A stretch of 7,467 nt of DNA from Bacteroidia bacterium (lineage in GTDB: Bacteria; Bacteroidota; Bacteroidia; SpSt-205): positions 1 to 7,467 of the forward strand of contig JANXCJ010000097.1 of the NCBI GenBank assembly GCA_025060275.1, written 5' to 3'. A program made the translations under genes and the position numbers. A model generated the notes under the pieces. It had not been told where the DNA came from. It was given only the letters and a program-made list of their open reading frames with translations, and did not search any database. Within the stretch, counting starts at the first letter, position 1. The number at the start of each line of letters is the position of its first letter. This document shows positions 1-6,650 of this stretch, one piece after another.

Positions 1-1884
1 CTGATAAAATACATGGCTTACGAACTCGCAACTCGTAGTCAAGATAAATACCTCTCGCAGCTTATACCCCTACTTGGAGAAGGAGCCATAGACACGCTCT
101 TTCCAAATGAGCCGCCCTTAGGATACACTACTATCGTTACCAACACAAAATACCCTCTGCGAGAGATCCCCCCTCAGCCCCCTGAGCTTTACAGTCAGGA
201 CTATTCTCATGATACTCTTGCTCATTTAGAGGAGGAGGGTTTGAATGCAAAGGGAAGCAATAACTGGGCTGTCAGCGGCAAGCGTACATTGACAGGTTAT
301 CCCCTTTTGGCCAATGACCCACACCTTTCTCTAACCCTCCCCTCTATTTGGGTAGAAATGCATCTCGTAGCACCCCATCTAAATGTGTATGGAGTAACCC
401 TTATGGGCGCCCCTGGTATCATCATAGGCTACAACGAAGCTATTGCGTGGGGCGTTACAAATGTCGGCAATGATGCAATGGATTTCTACCACTTGCACTA
501 TGGAGACAGCACTCAAACTACCTTCTATTACGAAGGAAAGCTAATAGACCTTCACCCGAGGCCCGAGACGCTGTGGACTCGCTCGGTATGGGGCGGCGAA
601 GACTTCATAATAGATACTGTTTATTACTCCCCTTGGGGCCCCGTAGTACATAGAAGCATAGAAAAAATTCCGCGTCCCCTTCGCGGGAAAGCAAAAGAAG
701 CTCCTATTGATTGTGCGCTGAGATGGGTAGCCTATGAGCCCTCCAATGAAGCCCGGTGCTTCTATGAGATAAACAGAGCCAAAAACTTAGAAGAGTTCAA
801 GAGGGCACTAATACACTTTGGCAGCCCTGCGCAGAATTTTGTCTATGCCGATACCTTCGGAAACATCGCAATGTGGGTCAGAGGCTACTACCCTCTACGC
901 TGGAAAGGACAAGGGAAATTTGTTTTAGAAGCTGAAGAATCTGAGCACCACTGGCGAGATTGGCTAAAACTTGAAGAAAATCCACACGAGATCAATCCAA
1001 TAGAAGGGTTTGTTCGCTCTGCCAATGGCTACCCGGCAGGACGAAGCTATCCTTACTATTTGGGTTGGTACTATGTATCACCTGACCGAACTGCCCGTAT
1101 AGAAGAGTACCTAAGAAAAATGTACAAAGCCACCCCTGACTCTTTCCGCCTTATGCAGCTGGATGTTGTGAGTTTCTTAGCCCAGCGAGTGCTCCCGATA
1201 TTTTTATTTTACACGAGGAGCATTTCCTCTAAATGGTTAGATACACTCAAGAAATGGGACTGCCGATTCGCCGCCTGGAGCAGAGCCCCCACACTCTTCA
1301 AGCAGTGGTGGAGAAACTTTCATCGGCTACTTTGGCGTACGATTCCGCTACGCCAGCCCGAATGGGAAGTATCTCTGAAAATCCTGGAAGAAACACACAA
1401 GGCCTCTCTCCAGAATACTTCTGCCCCTTATCCCCGCTGGCTAGCTTTAGGAGAAAGCGAACCAGGAAGTATAGGCAATCTCATTAGAGCTGCATGGGAA
1501 AAAACAGAAAATTGGGCAGAGAGAGCAGGAGATACTCTTCTCTGGTGGCGCTATCGGAGTACCCAAATTCGGCATTTAGCCCGTCTACCGGGATTTGGTA
1601 GTGACACTTTGCGAGTAGATGGAGAGGAACACTGCATAAACGCAATCGGTCCCGTAGCAGGTCCCTCCTGGCGTATGGTGGTAAGTCTCATGCCACCTGT
1701 GCAAGGATATGGTGTATATCCCGGCGGACAGTCCGGCAACCCCGGCAGCTTTCATTACGCAGAATTCATACCTGCATGGGAGGGAGGTCAGTTGTATTTG
1801 CACTATTTTATTGAGGACCACGTCCATTTCCCTCAAGAAGCCATATCTTCAATAATGTATGCTACCTCGAAGAGAAATAGATAA
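1..1884 (+). CDS. Penicillin acylase family (Ntn) hydrolase, 5'-partial
   Basis: Ntn hydrolase that cleaves an amide bond after autoproteolysis exposes a catalytic serine. Such enzymes are normally exported, but the true substrate (beta-lactam side chain, acyl-homoserine lactone or another N-acyl compound) cannot be told from sequence. The frame is open from base 1 (Leu-Ile-Lys-Tyr before the first ATG at 13), and that ATG lies inside the alpha-chain, so the signal peptide and early alpha-chain are outside the window. Counting from that Met, the processing site is Gly81/Ser82 in the GSNNW motif (Ser codon at 256-258). His104 in NDPHL is the 23rd residue of the beta-chain, as in cephalosporin acylase. 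Asn275 in QNFVYAD is the expected oxyanion-hole Asn. The late family motif YPGGQSGNPGS is at 569-579. All key residues are intact, so the enzyme should be active. It ends at TAA and converges on the minus-strand genes. Family call is firm; substrate is unknown. Confidence 0.93.
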   Translation: MIKYMAYELATRSQDKYLSQLIPLLGEGAIDTLFPNEPPLGYTTIVTNTKYPLREIPPQPPELYSQDYSHDTLAHLEEEGLNAKGSNNWAVSGKRTLTGYPLLANDPHLSLTLPSIWVEMHLVAPHLNVYGVTLMGAPGIIIGYNEAIAWGVTNVGNDAMDFYHLHYGDSTQTTFYYEGKLIDLHPRPETLWTRSVWGGEDFIIDTVYYSPWGPVVHRSIEKIPRPLRGKAKEAPIDCALRWVAYEPSNEARCFYEINRAKNLEEFKRALIHFGSPAQNFVYADTFGNIAMWVRGYYPLRWKGQGKFVLEAEESEHHWRDWLKLEENPHEINPIEGFVRSANGYPAGRSYPYYLGWYYVSPDRTARIEEYLRKMYKATPDSFRLMQLDVVSFLAQRVLPIFLFYTRSISSKWLDTLKKWDCRFAAWSRAPTLFKQWWRNFHRLLWRTIPLRQPEWEVSLKILEETHKASLQNTSAPYPRWLALGESEPGSIGNLIRAAWEKTENWAERAGDTLLWWRYRSTQIRHLARLPGFGSDTLRVDGEEHCINAIGPVAGPSWRMVVSLMPPVQGYGVYPGGQSGNPGSFHYAEFIPAWEGGQLYLHYFIEDHVHFPQEAISSIMYATSKRNR

Positions 1885-2179
1885 GTTACGAGTCTTTATC
1901 CTTGGTTTTTCTTCTGCTGGACCCACTCCCAGCACTAAGCACAGGTAAGGCTTAGCCCATTATTACAGTATAAGCTCTGTCTCAATCACGAATCACTAAG
2001 CATGAAGGTACAAATACAAGCGCAACTCTCCCCATAGAGCAGAACCCCCCAGAAACACGTAGTACTCCCTTCCCCTTGCTTATGCTGCCAGCCCAGTAAC
2101 ACCCAAATATCTCATAAAGCCGACAAAACGAGTGAGCATTTTTAAAATCTGATTCTCTACACCTACTTCTAAGCTAAGC
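1885..2179. other. Non-coding gap between convergent genes
   Basis: About 295 bases between the acylase stop and the stop of the YbjN-like gene on the opposite strand. I see no credible coding frame; the longest ATG frame I noticed (2002-2037, plus strand) would give only 11 residues. No tRNA-like T-arm is visible. The gap holds two adjacent stem-loops at 1915-1955 and several copies of the 6-mer CTAAGC (1935, 1996, 2169, 2174) with one inverted copy at 1950-1955. Both flanking genes end here, so its most likely role is transcription termination. Confidence 0.7.
1915..1955. terminator. Two back-to-back stem-loops, possible terminator
   Basis: The first arm pair is TGCTGG (1915-1920) with CCAGCA (1929-1934) around an 8-base loop. 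It abuts a second pair, CTAAGC (1935-1940) with GCTTAG (1950-1955), around a 9-base loop. They begin 31 bases after the acylase stop. Neither is followed by a clear T-run in either direction; the T-rich stretch lies just before the first hairpin on the plus strand. A terminator role is therefore inferred mainly from position between convergent genes. Confidence 0.3.
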
Positions 2180-2653
2180 CTAATTCAATCTAGGATTATC
2201 AAAGAATCTACGCTGCATTTCTCTGTAGATAAAATCTTCTTGTTTGGTTACATGGAGAAGAAAATGAATAATACCCATGATTACACGATGAAGAGTCAGT
2301 TCTAAGAAACGCTGAGAGAACCCACTCTCTAAGTCTATGTGAAAATCCCCATAAAACTGTCCTTCACGCCAGTATATACGAGGCCATCTGCGTTCTATAT
2401 TCCACTGATTAGCCACCTTGAGAGCTGCATCCTCTTGAAGTGGCTCCTCAAGCCTTTCAAAACGAGCCACTATTGTGAGGATTTCCCCGAATAGCCCCTC
2501 TCTCAGAAAGAGTATCCGAGCCTGGGCAGGGAGTTCTTCAAACCCCATGACCACCTGAAAATCCCCCTCTTCATCTACGACATAACGCAGCTTATTCTTC
2601 CTTAGAAACTGCATTATACCTTGCTCAAGCCGTTTGCGAATTCTATCCCTCAT
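2180..2653 (-). CDS. YbjN-like small protein, function unknown
   Basis: A 157-residue protein with no signal peptide or membrane segment, so probably cytoplasmic. Its layout resembles the YbjN family, which has a fold like type III secretion chaperones and no settled biochemical role. There is an N-terminal helix (about 4-20), then beta strands around YVVDEEGDFQVVM (24-36) and ARILFLREG (45-53). A helix carrying ALKVANQWNIERRW (77-90) follows, with strands PRIYWREGQFYGDFHIDL (91-108), and a long C-terminal helix from about 113. The order of an ANxxN-like helix followed by an acidic or aromatic strand pair is the main reason for the call. The ATG start has no Shine-Dalgarno sequence. It lies 121 bases downstream of the barrel gene on the same strand, so it may be read through from that operon or have its own promoter. 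Another small alpha/beta domain cannot be excluded by eye. Confidence 0.6.
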   Translation of the reverse strand: MRDRIRKRLEQGIMQFLRKNKLRYVVDEEGDFQVVMGFEELPAQARILFLREGLFGEILTIVARFERLEEPLQEDAALKVANQWNIERRWPRIYWREGQFYGDFHIDLESGFSQRFLELTLHRVIMGIIHFLLHVTKQEDFIYREMQRRFFDNPRLN

Positions 2654-2723
2654 ACAATGAGAGCACTTTAGAGGACTGTGCGAGGAGATATAAAGTAAAG
2701 CCTTCTCTTATAGTCTGCTGCAC

Positions 2724-2739
2724 TGTCCTACTGAGGACA
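2724..2739. repeat. Short perfect inverted repeat in the gap between barrel and YbjN-like genes
   Basis: TGTCCT and AGGACA form a perfect 6-bp stem around a 4-base loop, 36 bases past the stop of the barrel gene and 71 bases before the start of the YbjN-like gene. On the minus strand no T-run follows, so it is a poor intrinsic terminator. It could be a weak terminator, an RNA-stabilising 3' hairpin or a protein-binding site. In the rest of this 121-base gap I saw no convincing sigma-70 box pair or Bacteroidota TTTG / TAnnTTTG promoter with correct spacing. Confidence 0.3.
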
Positions 2740-2774
2740 AAATGAACTCTACACATGAATCAAAAATACGAAAA

Positions 2775-3977
2775 CTAATCTATTCTTGGCGGCACGAACC
2801 ATAATTCTCGGAAAACTACTCCTATACTAAGCTGAAGATAGCGTTCAGAAACTGTGGGGTGTGGAAGCCACCCGCGCTCTATTGCGAGGTAAACAAGATT
2901 AGGGGTGCGAAGAAACTGCCATCCTACTCCCCCAGTTATACCCCATACAGATAATTGTGCGTAAGGAGGCGCGAACCAGAACCCTCCCACTTGATACCGA
3001 AGGCGACGATAGAAATAAGGACTACGAGGGTCTGGTATGTATTCTACTCCTAGTCTTATGTCCTGGGAAGGTTTAGCATCACGAGCGTGTAGCCCAGGTC
3101 CCTCCCACCGAGGAAGCCTAAATCCATAGCCTGCTTCCAGTCCTATACTTACCCGTGGGAATCCTACACATACCCCTCCACGAATCCCACCCACATAACG
3201 CCAGGAGTCCCGAACATAGGCTAATGTATCCAATAAAATATTGGTCAGAGAAAAGTTTTTCTGAAAGATATACCAAAACTGACGCCTAAAAGAAGTGGGT
3301 AAGATATATGTAAAACTAAATTGGTAGATAGCTTTCTCAATGGTATCCTGCCATAAGAGCCCTAAGCGATGTTGATAGGCTGATAAGCGAGTCCGAGTTG
3401 AGAGATAATCGGCGTAAGTCTGAGAAGCTACAAGAAGACTTCTTTGCCGCTCATAGTTACCCCATAGGTAACCGTAATGATAACCCACAGCGAAACTTTT
3501 CCAGCGTAGAGCCACTTGCAGGTAAGCCTGACTGAGAATGCCCTCAGTTTTTTCTGTGTAAAAGAGAGAGGGTTCTCCATTTGTCTTTGCAGAACTGAAG
3601 TAACCTTGGATAGCCTGGGGGACAAGCCCTAAGGAGAATCCCCAGCCTCTCCCCCTTGTAAAGCTAAGCTGGAGGTTTTGTAGTCCTCCGCTCCCTGTAA
3701 TAGCCCGCTGGGAGGGGGAAAAGAGCACAGCTTGGCGACCATACCCACTAAAATCTGCCTGCATCGCTGTCAAATGAGCACTATGCGCAGGCTGCTCCGG
3801 AAGACATGCCGCCATGCCCACTTCACTTAAACGGCCCATTCCTAAACCCACCGCAGAGCTTGTTAAGTAAGGAAGTCCTATGCCATACCCACTGTGAGGA
3901 TTCAAGGTAAGCTGCCCCCACAATAAACTCAGTAAGAGGGGAACGAGCCTTCGTGTATGAAGTGCCACCAAAGCCAC
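2775..3977 (-). CDS. Putative outer-membrane beta-barrel protein next to coaX
   Basis: About 400 residues. A basic, hydrophobic start (His-Thr-Arg-Arg then LVPLLLSLLWGQLTL, 7-25) looks like a Sec signal peptide. The mature start, SGYGIGLPYLTSSAVGLGMG (29-48), resembles the opening of Bacteroidota barrel proteins (SPYSRYGIG, then a GMGG-like stretch). The rest is rich in Tyr, Trp, Gly and Arg with alternating hydrophobic residues, typical of transmembrane strands; the last strand is near LQLSIGVVFRELWF. Genes of this type follow coaX in many Bacteroidota and are often annotated as putative outer-membrane proteins; the cargo or role is unknown. The longest frame begins with GTG at 3975-3977, inside coaX, giving a 49-base overlap. 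TTG (3969-3971) and GTG (3966-3968) are possible alternatives; a GAGG at about 3981-3984 suits TTG spacing best. Barrel call is good, specific function open. Confidence 0.75.
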   Translation of the reverse strand: MALVALHTRRLVPLLLSLLWGQLTLNPHSGYGIGLPYLTSSAVGLGMGRLSEVGMAACLPEQPAHSAHLTAMQADFSGYGRQAVLFSPSQRAITGSGGLQNLQLSFTRGRGWGFSLGLVPQAIQGYFSSAKTNGEPSLFYTEKTEGILSQAYLQVALRWKSFAVGYHYGYLWGNYERQRSLLVASQTYADYLSTRTRLSAYQHRLGLLWQDTIEKAIYQFSFTYILPTSFRRQFWYIFQKNFSLTNILLDTLAYVRDSWRYVGGIRGGVCVGFPRVSIGLEAGYGFRLPRWEGPGLHARDAKPSQDIRLGVEYIPDPRSPYFYRRLRYQVGGFWFAPPYAQLSVWGITGGVGWQFLRTPNLVYLAIERGWLPHPTVSERYLQLSIGVVFRELWFVPPRID

Positions 3978-4639
3978 ACGCCTCGGAGTGTAAGATCGGG
4001 CACAAAGATAGTATCAGAAGGAAAGTATGAGCGCAAATATTCCGATTCACCTCCGCATACCCATATCTTAGCAGGTGGGGCGGCTAATGCTCTCAACCAT
4101 CCCTGCAGCTCAAACCCTAATCCATTTATCACGCCAGCTTGTATCGCCTCTGTAGTGTCCTTTCCTAATAGAGGGGGAGATAAAGCTGGCTCTACCTGAG
4201 GAAGGTAAGCTGCACCCTCTAACAATGCCCTCAGCCGCAATCCTATGCCTGCTGTGATGACTCCTCCCTGATGATGACCCCTCTCATCTATGAAATCTAT
4301 CACACAGGCCGTGCCTAAGGAGATGACCACTGCGGGATACTCCCCTACGTGCCATGCAGCCAAAATTTGGGCTATTCTATCAGGTCCGAGGCGATTTGTA
4401 TAAGCAGTATTAAAGGGTATTTTGCGAGAGATGTTCAGTTCTTCAGCATTTACTTGGGACAGCACTTGCCGCCAAGCTGTCTCTCCCCGTGTATCTACAT
4501 ACGCAATGGGATAGTCTTTCCACTCCAAGACTGCGGCAGGAGAGGGAAGCCAAATAGGCGTAGATTCCCCCTTCTTAGAAAAGAAAGCTGCTTTCACGCG
4601 ACTATTACCAATATCTATCGCAAGAAGGGGAAAGGGCAT
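3929..4639 (-). CDS. coaX: Type III pantothenate kinase
   Basis: Catalyses ATP-dependent phosphorylation of pantothenate to 4'-phosphopantothenate, the first step of CoA synthesis, in the cytoplasm. The 236-residue length is close to the usual size. Motifs of the ASKHA-fold type III enzyme appear in order: phosphate loop DIGNSRVK with Asp9; Tyr80 followed by the pantothenate-binding GPDRI (85-89); SLGTACVIDFID (107-118) with Asp115; GGVITAGIG (125-133); the TTEAIQAGVINGL segment (162-174); and the nucleotide-site CGGES (195-199). No key residue looks lost. The ATG start at 4637-4639 lies inside the end of birA (25-base overlap) and the stop lies inside the barrel gene, so coupled translation is likely. 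No Shine-Dalgarno sequence precedes it. The final residues (HFIHEGSFPSY) share bases with the barrel protein's signal peptide. Confidence 0.95.
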   Translation of the reverse strand: MPFPLLAIDIGNSRVKAAFFSKKGESTPIWLPSPAAVLEWKDYPIAYVDTRGETAWRQVLSQVNAEELNISRKIPFNTAYTNRLGPDRIAQILAAWHVGEYPAVVISLGTACVIDFIDERGHHQGGVITAGIGLRLRALLEGAAYLPQVEPALSPPLLGKDTTEAIQAGVINGLGFELQGWLRALAAPPAKIWVCGGESEYLRSYFPSDTIFVPDLTLRGVWLWWHFIHEGSFPSY

Positions 4640-5337
4640 ATCATTCTAAGCGTAGCCGCTGGCACAACACAAACACCTCCATCTGTTTGAAGCGTGATAT
4701 ACCCGCCGGAGCTCCAATCCAAGATAGTGCCTTCCAGCTGTTTTCCTTCTATAAGAAAATAACCAGTACGCCAGAGATTACACAGAAATCTCTCCTTGAC
4801 CTCCTCTTCGGGGGCAAAATACCAATGCGAAAATTGCGCTTCAAAATCTGCTAATAGCTTCTCTAATGGGCAGGGAGGCTCACCAATTTGGGCTAAACTA
4901 GCCGCAGTTAGATGAGAGGGGAACTCTCGCTGATACACATTCACTCCGACACCTATGAACGCATGACTTACCCTATTTCCTTGTTGCTTACTTTCCACTA
5001 AAATTCCACCGATTTTCCCCTGTTCGCACCATATGTCGTTAGGCCATTTTATGAAAAGGGGGAATCTACTATAAGATTTTACAGTTTCATATAAAGCTAC
5101 GACTACCCTGATAGGCAGCGTCTGAGGAGAGCGAGGCGAGCTAAGTAGAAAGCTAAAGGTAAGACTTTCCCCAGGGGAGGCATACCAGGGCGTACCCTTC
5201 CTACCATAGCCACCCCTTTGATCTGAGGTCCAAACTAATGTGCCCGAGGGAAGAGGAGTTCTTTCCGCCCATTTCTTAAGATAAGTCTGTGTAGAGTCCA
5301 GCGTAGGAAAAAAGAAGCGCTCAAACTTCAGTTCCAC
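4615..5337 (-). CDS. birA: Biotin--[acetyl-CoA-carboxylase] ligase, no DNA-binding domain
   Basis: Makes biotinoyl-AMP from biotin and ATP, then transfers biotin to a lysine on carboxylase carrier domains. At 240 residues it is a group I ligase: there is no N-terminal winged helix, so it should not act as a biotin repressor. Visible motifs: LDSTQTYL (13-20); the biotinoyl-AMP loop G43-Y-G-R-K-G-T-P-W51, where E. coli has GRGRRGRxW; SLTFSFLL (58-65); KWPND (97-101); KIGGILVES (108-116) with the catalytic-region Lys108; IGVGVNV (128-134); and a small SH3-like C-terminal domain from about 195 (GTILDWSSGGYITLQTDGG). The Tyr at position 44 replaces the first loop Arg. The start is GTG at 5335-5337, overlapping the transglycosylase stop by 10 bases; a TGA lies 21 bases upstream in frame with no better start between. 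birA next to coaX recurs in bacteria, and the two are fused in Neisseria. Confidence 0.95.
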   Translation of the reverse strand: MELKFERFFFPTLDSTQTYLKKWAERTPLPSGTLVWTSDQRGGYGRKGTPWYASPGESLTFSFLLSSPRSPQTLPIRVVVALYETVKSYSRFPLFIKWPNDIWCEQGKIGGILVESKQQGNRVSHAFIGVGVNVYQREFPSHLTAASLAQIGEPPCPLEKLLADFEAQFSHWYFAPEEEVKERFLCNLWRTGYFLIEGKQLEGTILDWSSGGYITLQTDGGVCVVPAATLRMICPFPFLR

Positions 5338-6650
5338 TTGTATTGAATAGGTCTCTCGTCATAAGGACGAGGTTCTCTTAGATAGACTCGCAGTCCAATT
5401 GGCAGTGCGCTATCGGGGTTTTGAAGAGTATTATAGGAGATAAGCTTTGAAAGTGAACGCCGATAGTGCTGCGCTACTTCCCGCAAGGTTTCTCCACGCT
5501 GTACAATATGAATCTGAGCCCGACGAGGAGGAACTATCAATACAGGACTATTTTTCTCATAAAAAGGATTCCATTTTCTCAGTTTAGCGCTTAGATAAGC
5601 AGGAGGAGGATACTCCCAATGATAATGAAGATAAGGCTCCTTGACTATGGGCAGAAGAGCCACTTGAGAGGACGCAGGATAAGCTGGCGAGATTACTTTG
5701 CCTTTACCCTTAGGAGGGGAGATAGGGGGGGAAGGTTGAGAGGCAGGAGCAGGGCCTCCTTGCATGCTATCGGTAGGAGCAGAGTATTGAAAATCTGCTG
5801 GAACAGAAGCTATTGCCGCAGAGATAGGTATAGGTGAGAAAAGGGCCTTGAGAGGTTCTTGCGGCTTTTCAGTTAGGGGACCTTTCACGGGTACATAGTA
5901 TGTCCAAGGACGACCTGTAGGTAAAGTAGGACGCAGAAGCCACGGATTTAGCCCTAAGAACTCTTCCACCCTAATACCATGTTGTTGCGCCAATTCCCAT
6001 GCTTGACGAGTGGGACCTTCGTAAGCTACTGGATAAAGCGCATATATCTGGCGCTTAATAAGCGACTCAAATACCAGTTTATGAGCAATAGCCCGAATTA
6101 GATACCAGTGCGTATTTGCCCGAATACATATCTCATTTTTACCTACATAGGTACTGTCTATGTAAGGAAGCGCACCAGAGCCTCCTTCGTAATACGCAAT
6201 AATCGCATATAACCAGTTGCGATGCCGAAAATACTGCTTAGCTAAATACAAAGCCGCCCCGGCACTTGAGCGAAAAAGATGGCGCCTTTCATCCACTGTT
6301 TCGTTGATGACTAGCCCTACTTCACGAGCAGTAAAATCTTTGAACTGCCAGTAGCCCACCGCACCAGAACGCGACACTGCATAAGGGTTGAGTCGGCTCT
6401 CTTGAATAGCGAGATACTTGAGGTCTTCTGGCACCCCTATATAGTGGAGTGCTTCCTGGATATAAGGCAGAAGCGTCTCTGCCCGAGCAACTATGGCATT
6501 GAGGGTAGGAGGATGCTCATGAAGCTTTATGACATACTGCTGAATAGATTGCCTCGCTTCAGGCTCTATTGTGGCATGCACACCACAAAACACAATATGC
6601 TCAGGTATAGGCGGTATGCCGAATATATTTAGAAGAAAAATAAGACTCAT
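5328..6650 (-). CDS. MltD-like lytic transglycosylase with LysM repeats
   Basis: Predicted envelope enzyme that cleaves the MurNAc-GlcNAc bond of peptidoglycan with formation of 1,6-anhydroMurNAc. Numbered from the ATG at 6648-6650 (440 residues): a hydrophobic N-terminus (1-13, MSLIFLLNIFGIP) may be an export signal. An SLT/goose-lysozyme-like domain spans about 60-190, with catalytic Glu84 in AIQESRLNPYAVS and the substrate-groove motif GAVGYWQF (96-103), then AIIAYYEGG (149-157). A degenerate LysM-like unit lies at about 215-255 (GIRVEEFLGLNPWL), a Pro/Ala/Ser linker at about 285-330, and a good C-terminal LysM at 380-426 (HIVQRGETLREVAQHY) for glycan binding. A TTG at 6651-6653 would add one residue, but ATG is preferred: it overlaps the recQ stop as TGATG, a typical coupling arrangement. 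The linker contains a run of seven G (5725-5731). No lipobox was seen. Family call is strong. Confidence 0.9.
   Translation of the reverse strand: MSLIFLLNIFGIPPIPEHIVFCGVHATIEPEARQSIQQYVIKLHEHPPTLNAIVARAETLLPYIQEALHYIGVPEDLKYLAIQESRLNPYAVSRSGAVGYWQFKDFTAREVGLVINETVDERRHLFRSSAGAALYLAKQYFRHRNWLYAIIAYYEGGSGALPYIDSTYVGKNEICIRANTHWYLIRAIAHKLVFESLIKRQIYALYPVAYEGPTRQAWELAQQHGIRVEEFLGLNPWLLRPTLPTGRPWTYYVPVKGPLTEKPQEPLKALFSPIPISAAIASVPADFQYSAPTDSMQGGPAPASQPSPPISPPKGKGKVISPAYPASSQVALLPIVKEPYLHYHWEYPPPAYLSAKLRKWNPFYEKNSPVLIVPPRRAQIHIVQRGETLREVAQHYRRSLSKLISYNTLQNPDSALPIGLRVYLREPRPYDERPIQYKWN

Noticed and set aside
13..15. ATG at 13 as the acylase start
   Set aside because: The frame is open to base 1 and the residues here already lie inside the family's alpha-chain; no signal peptide follows this Met.
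1233..1836. Small frames on both strands inside the acylase gene
   Set aside because: They are shadows of a conserved coding region and have no recognisable features.
2002..2037. ATG frame of 11 residues in the convergent gap
   Set aside because: Too short, no ribosome binding site and no sign of conservation visible.
2707..2712. Minus-strand TATAAG as a -10 box for the YbjN-like gene
   Set aside because: No acceptable -35 element at 16-18 bases upstream, and the Bacteroidota -33/-7 pair was not found with proper spacing.
3823..4050. Small minus-strand frame (75 residues) across the coaX/barrel junction
   Set aside because: It lies wholly over two well-supported genes in another frame and shows no family motif.
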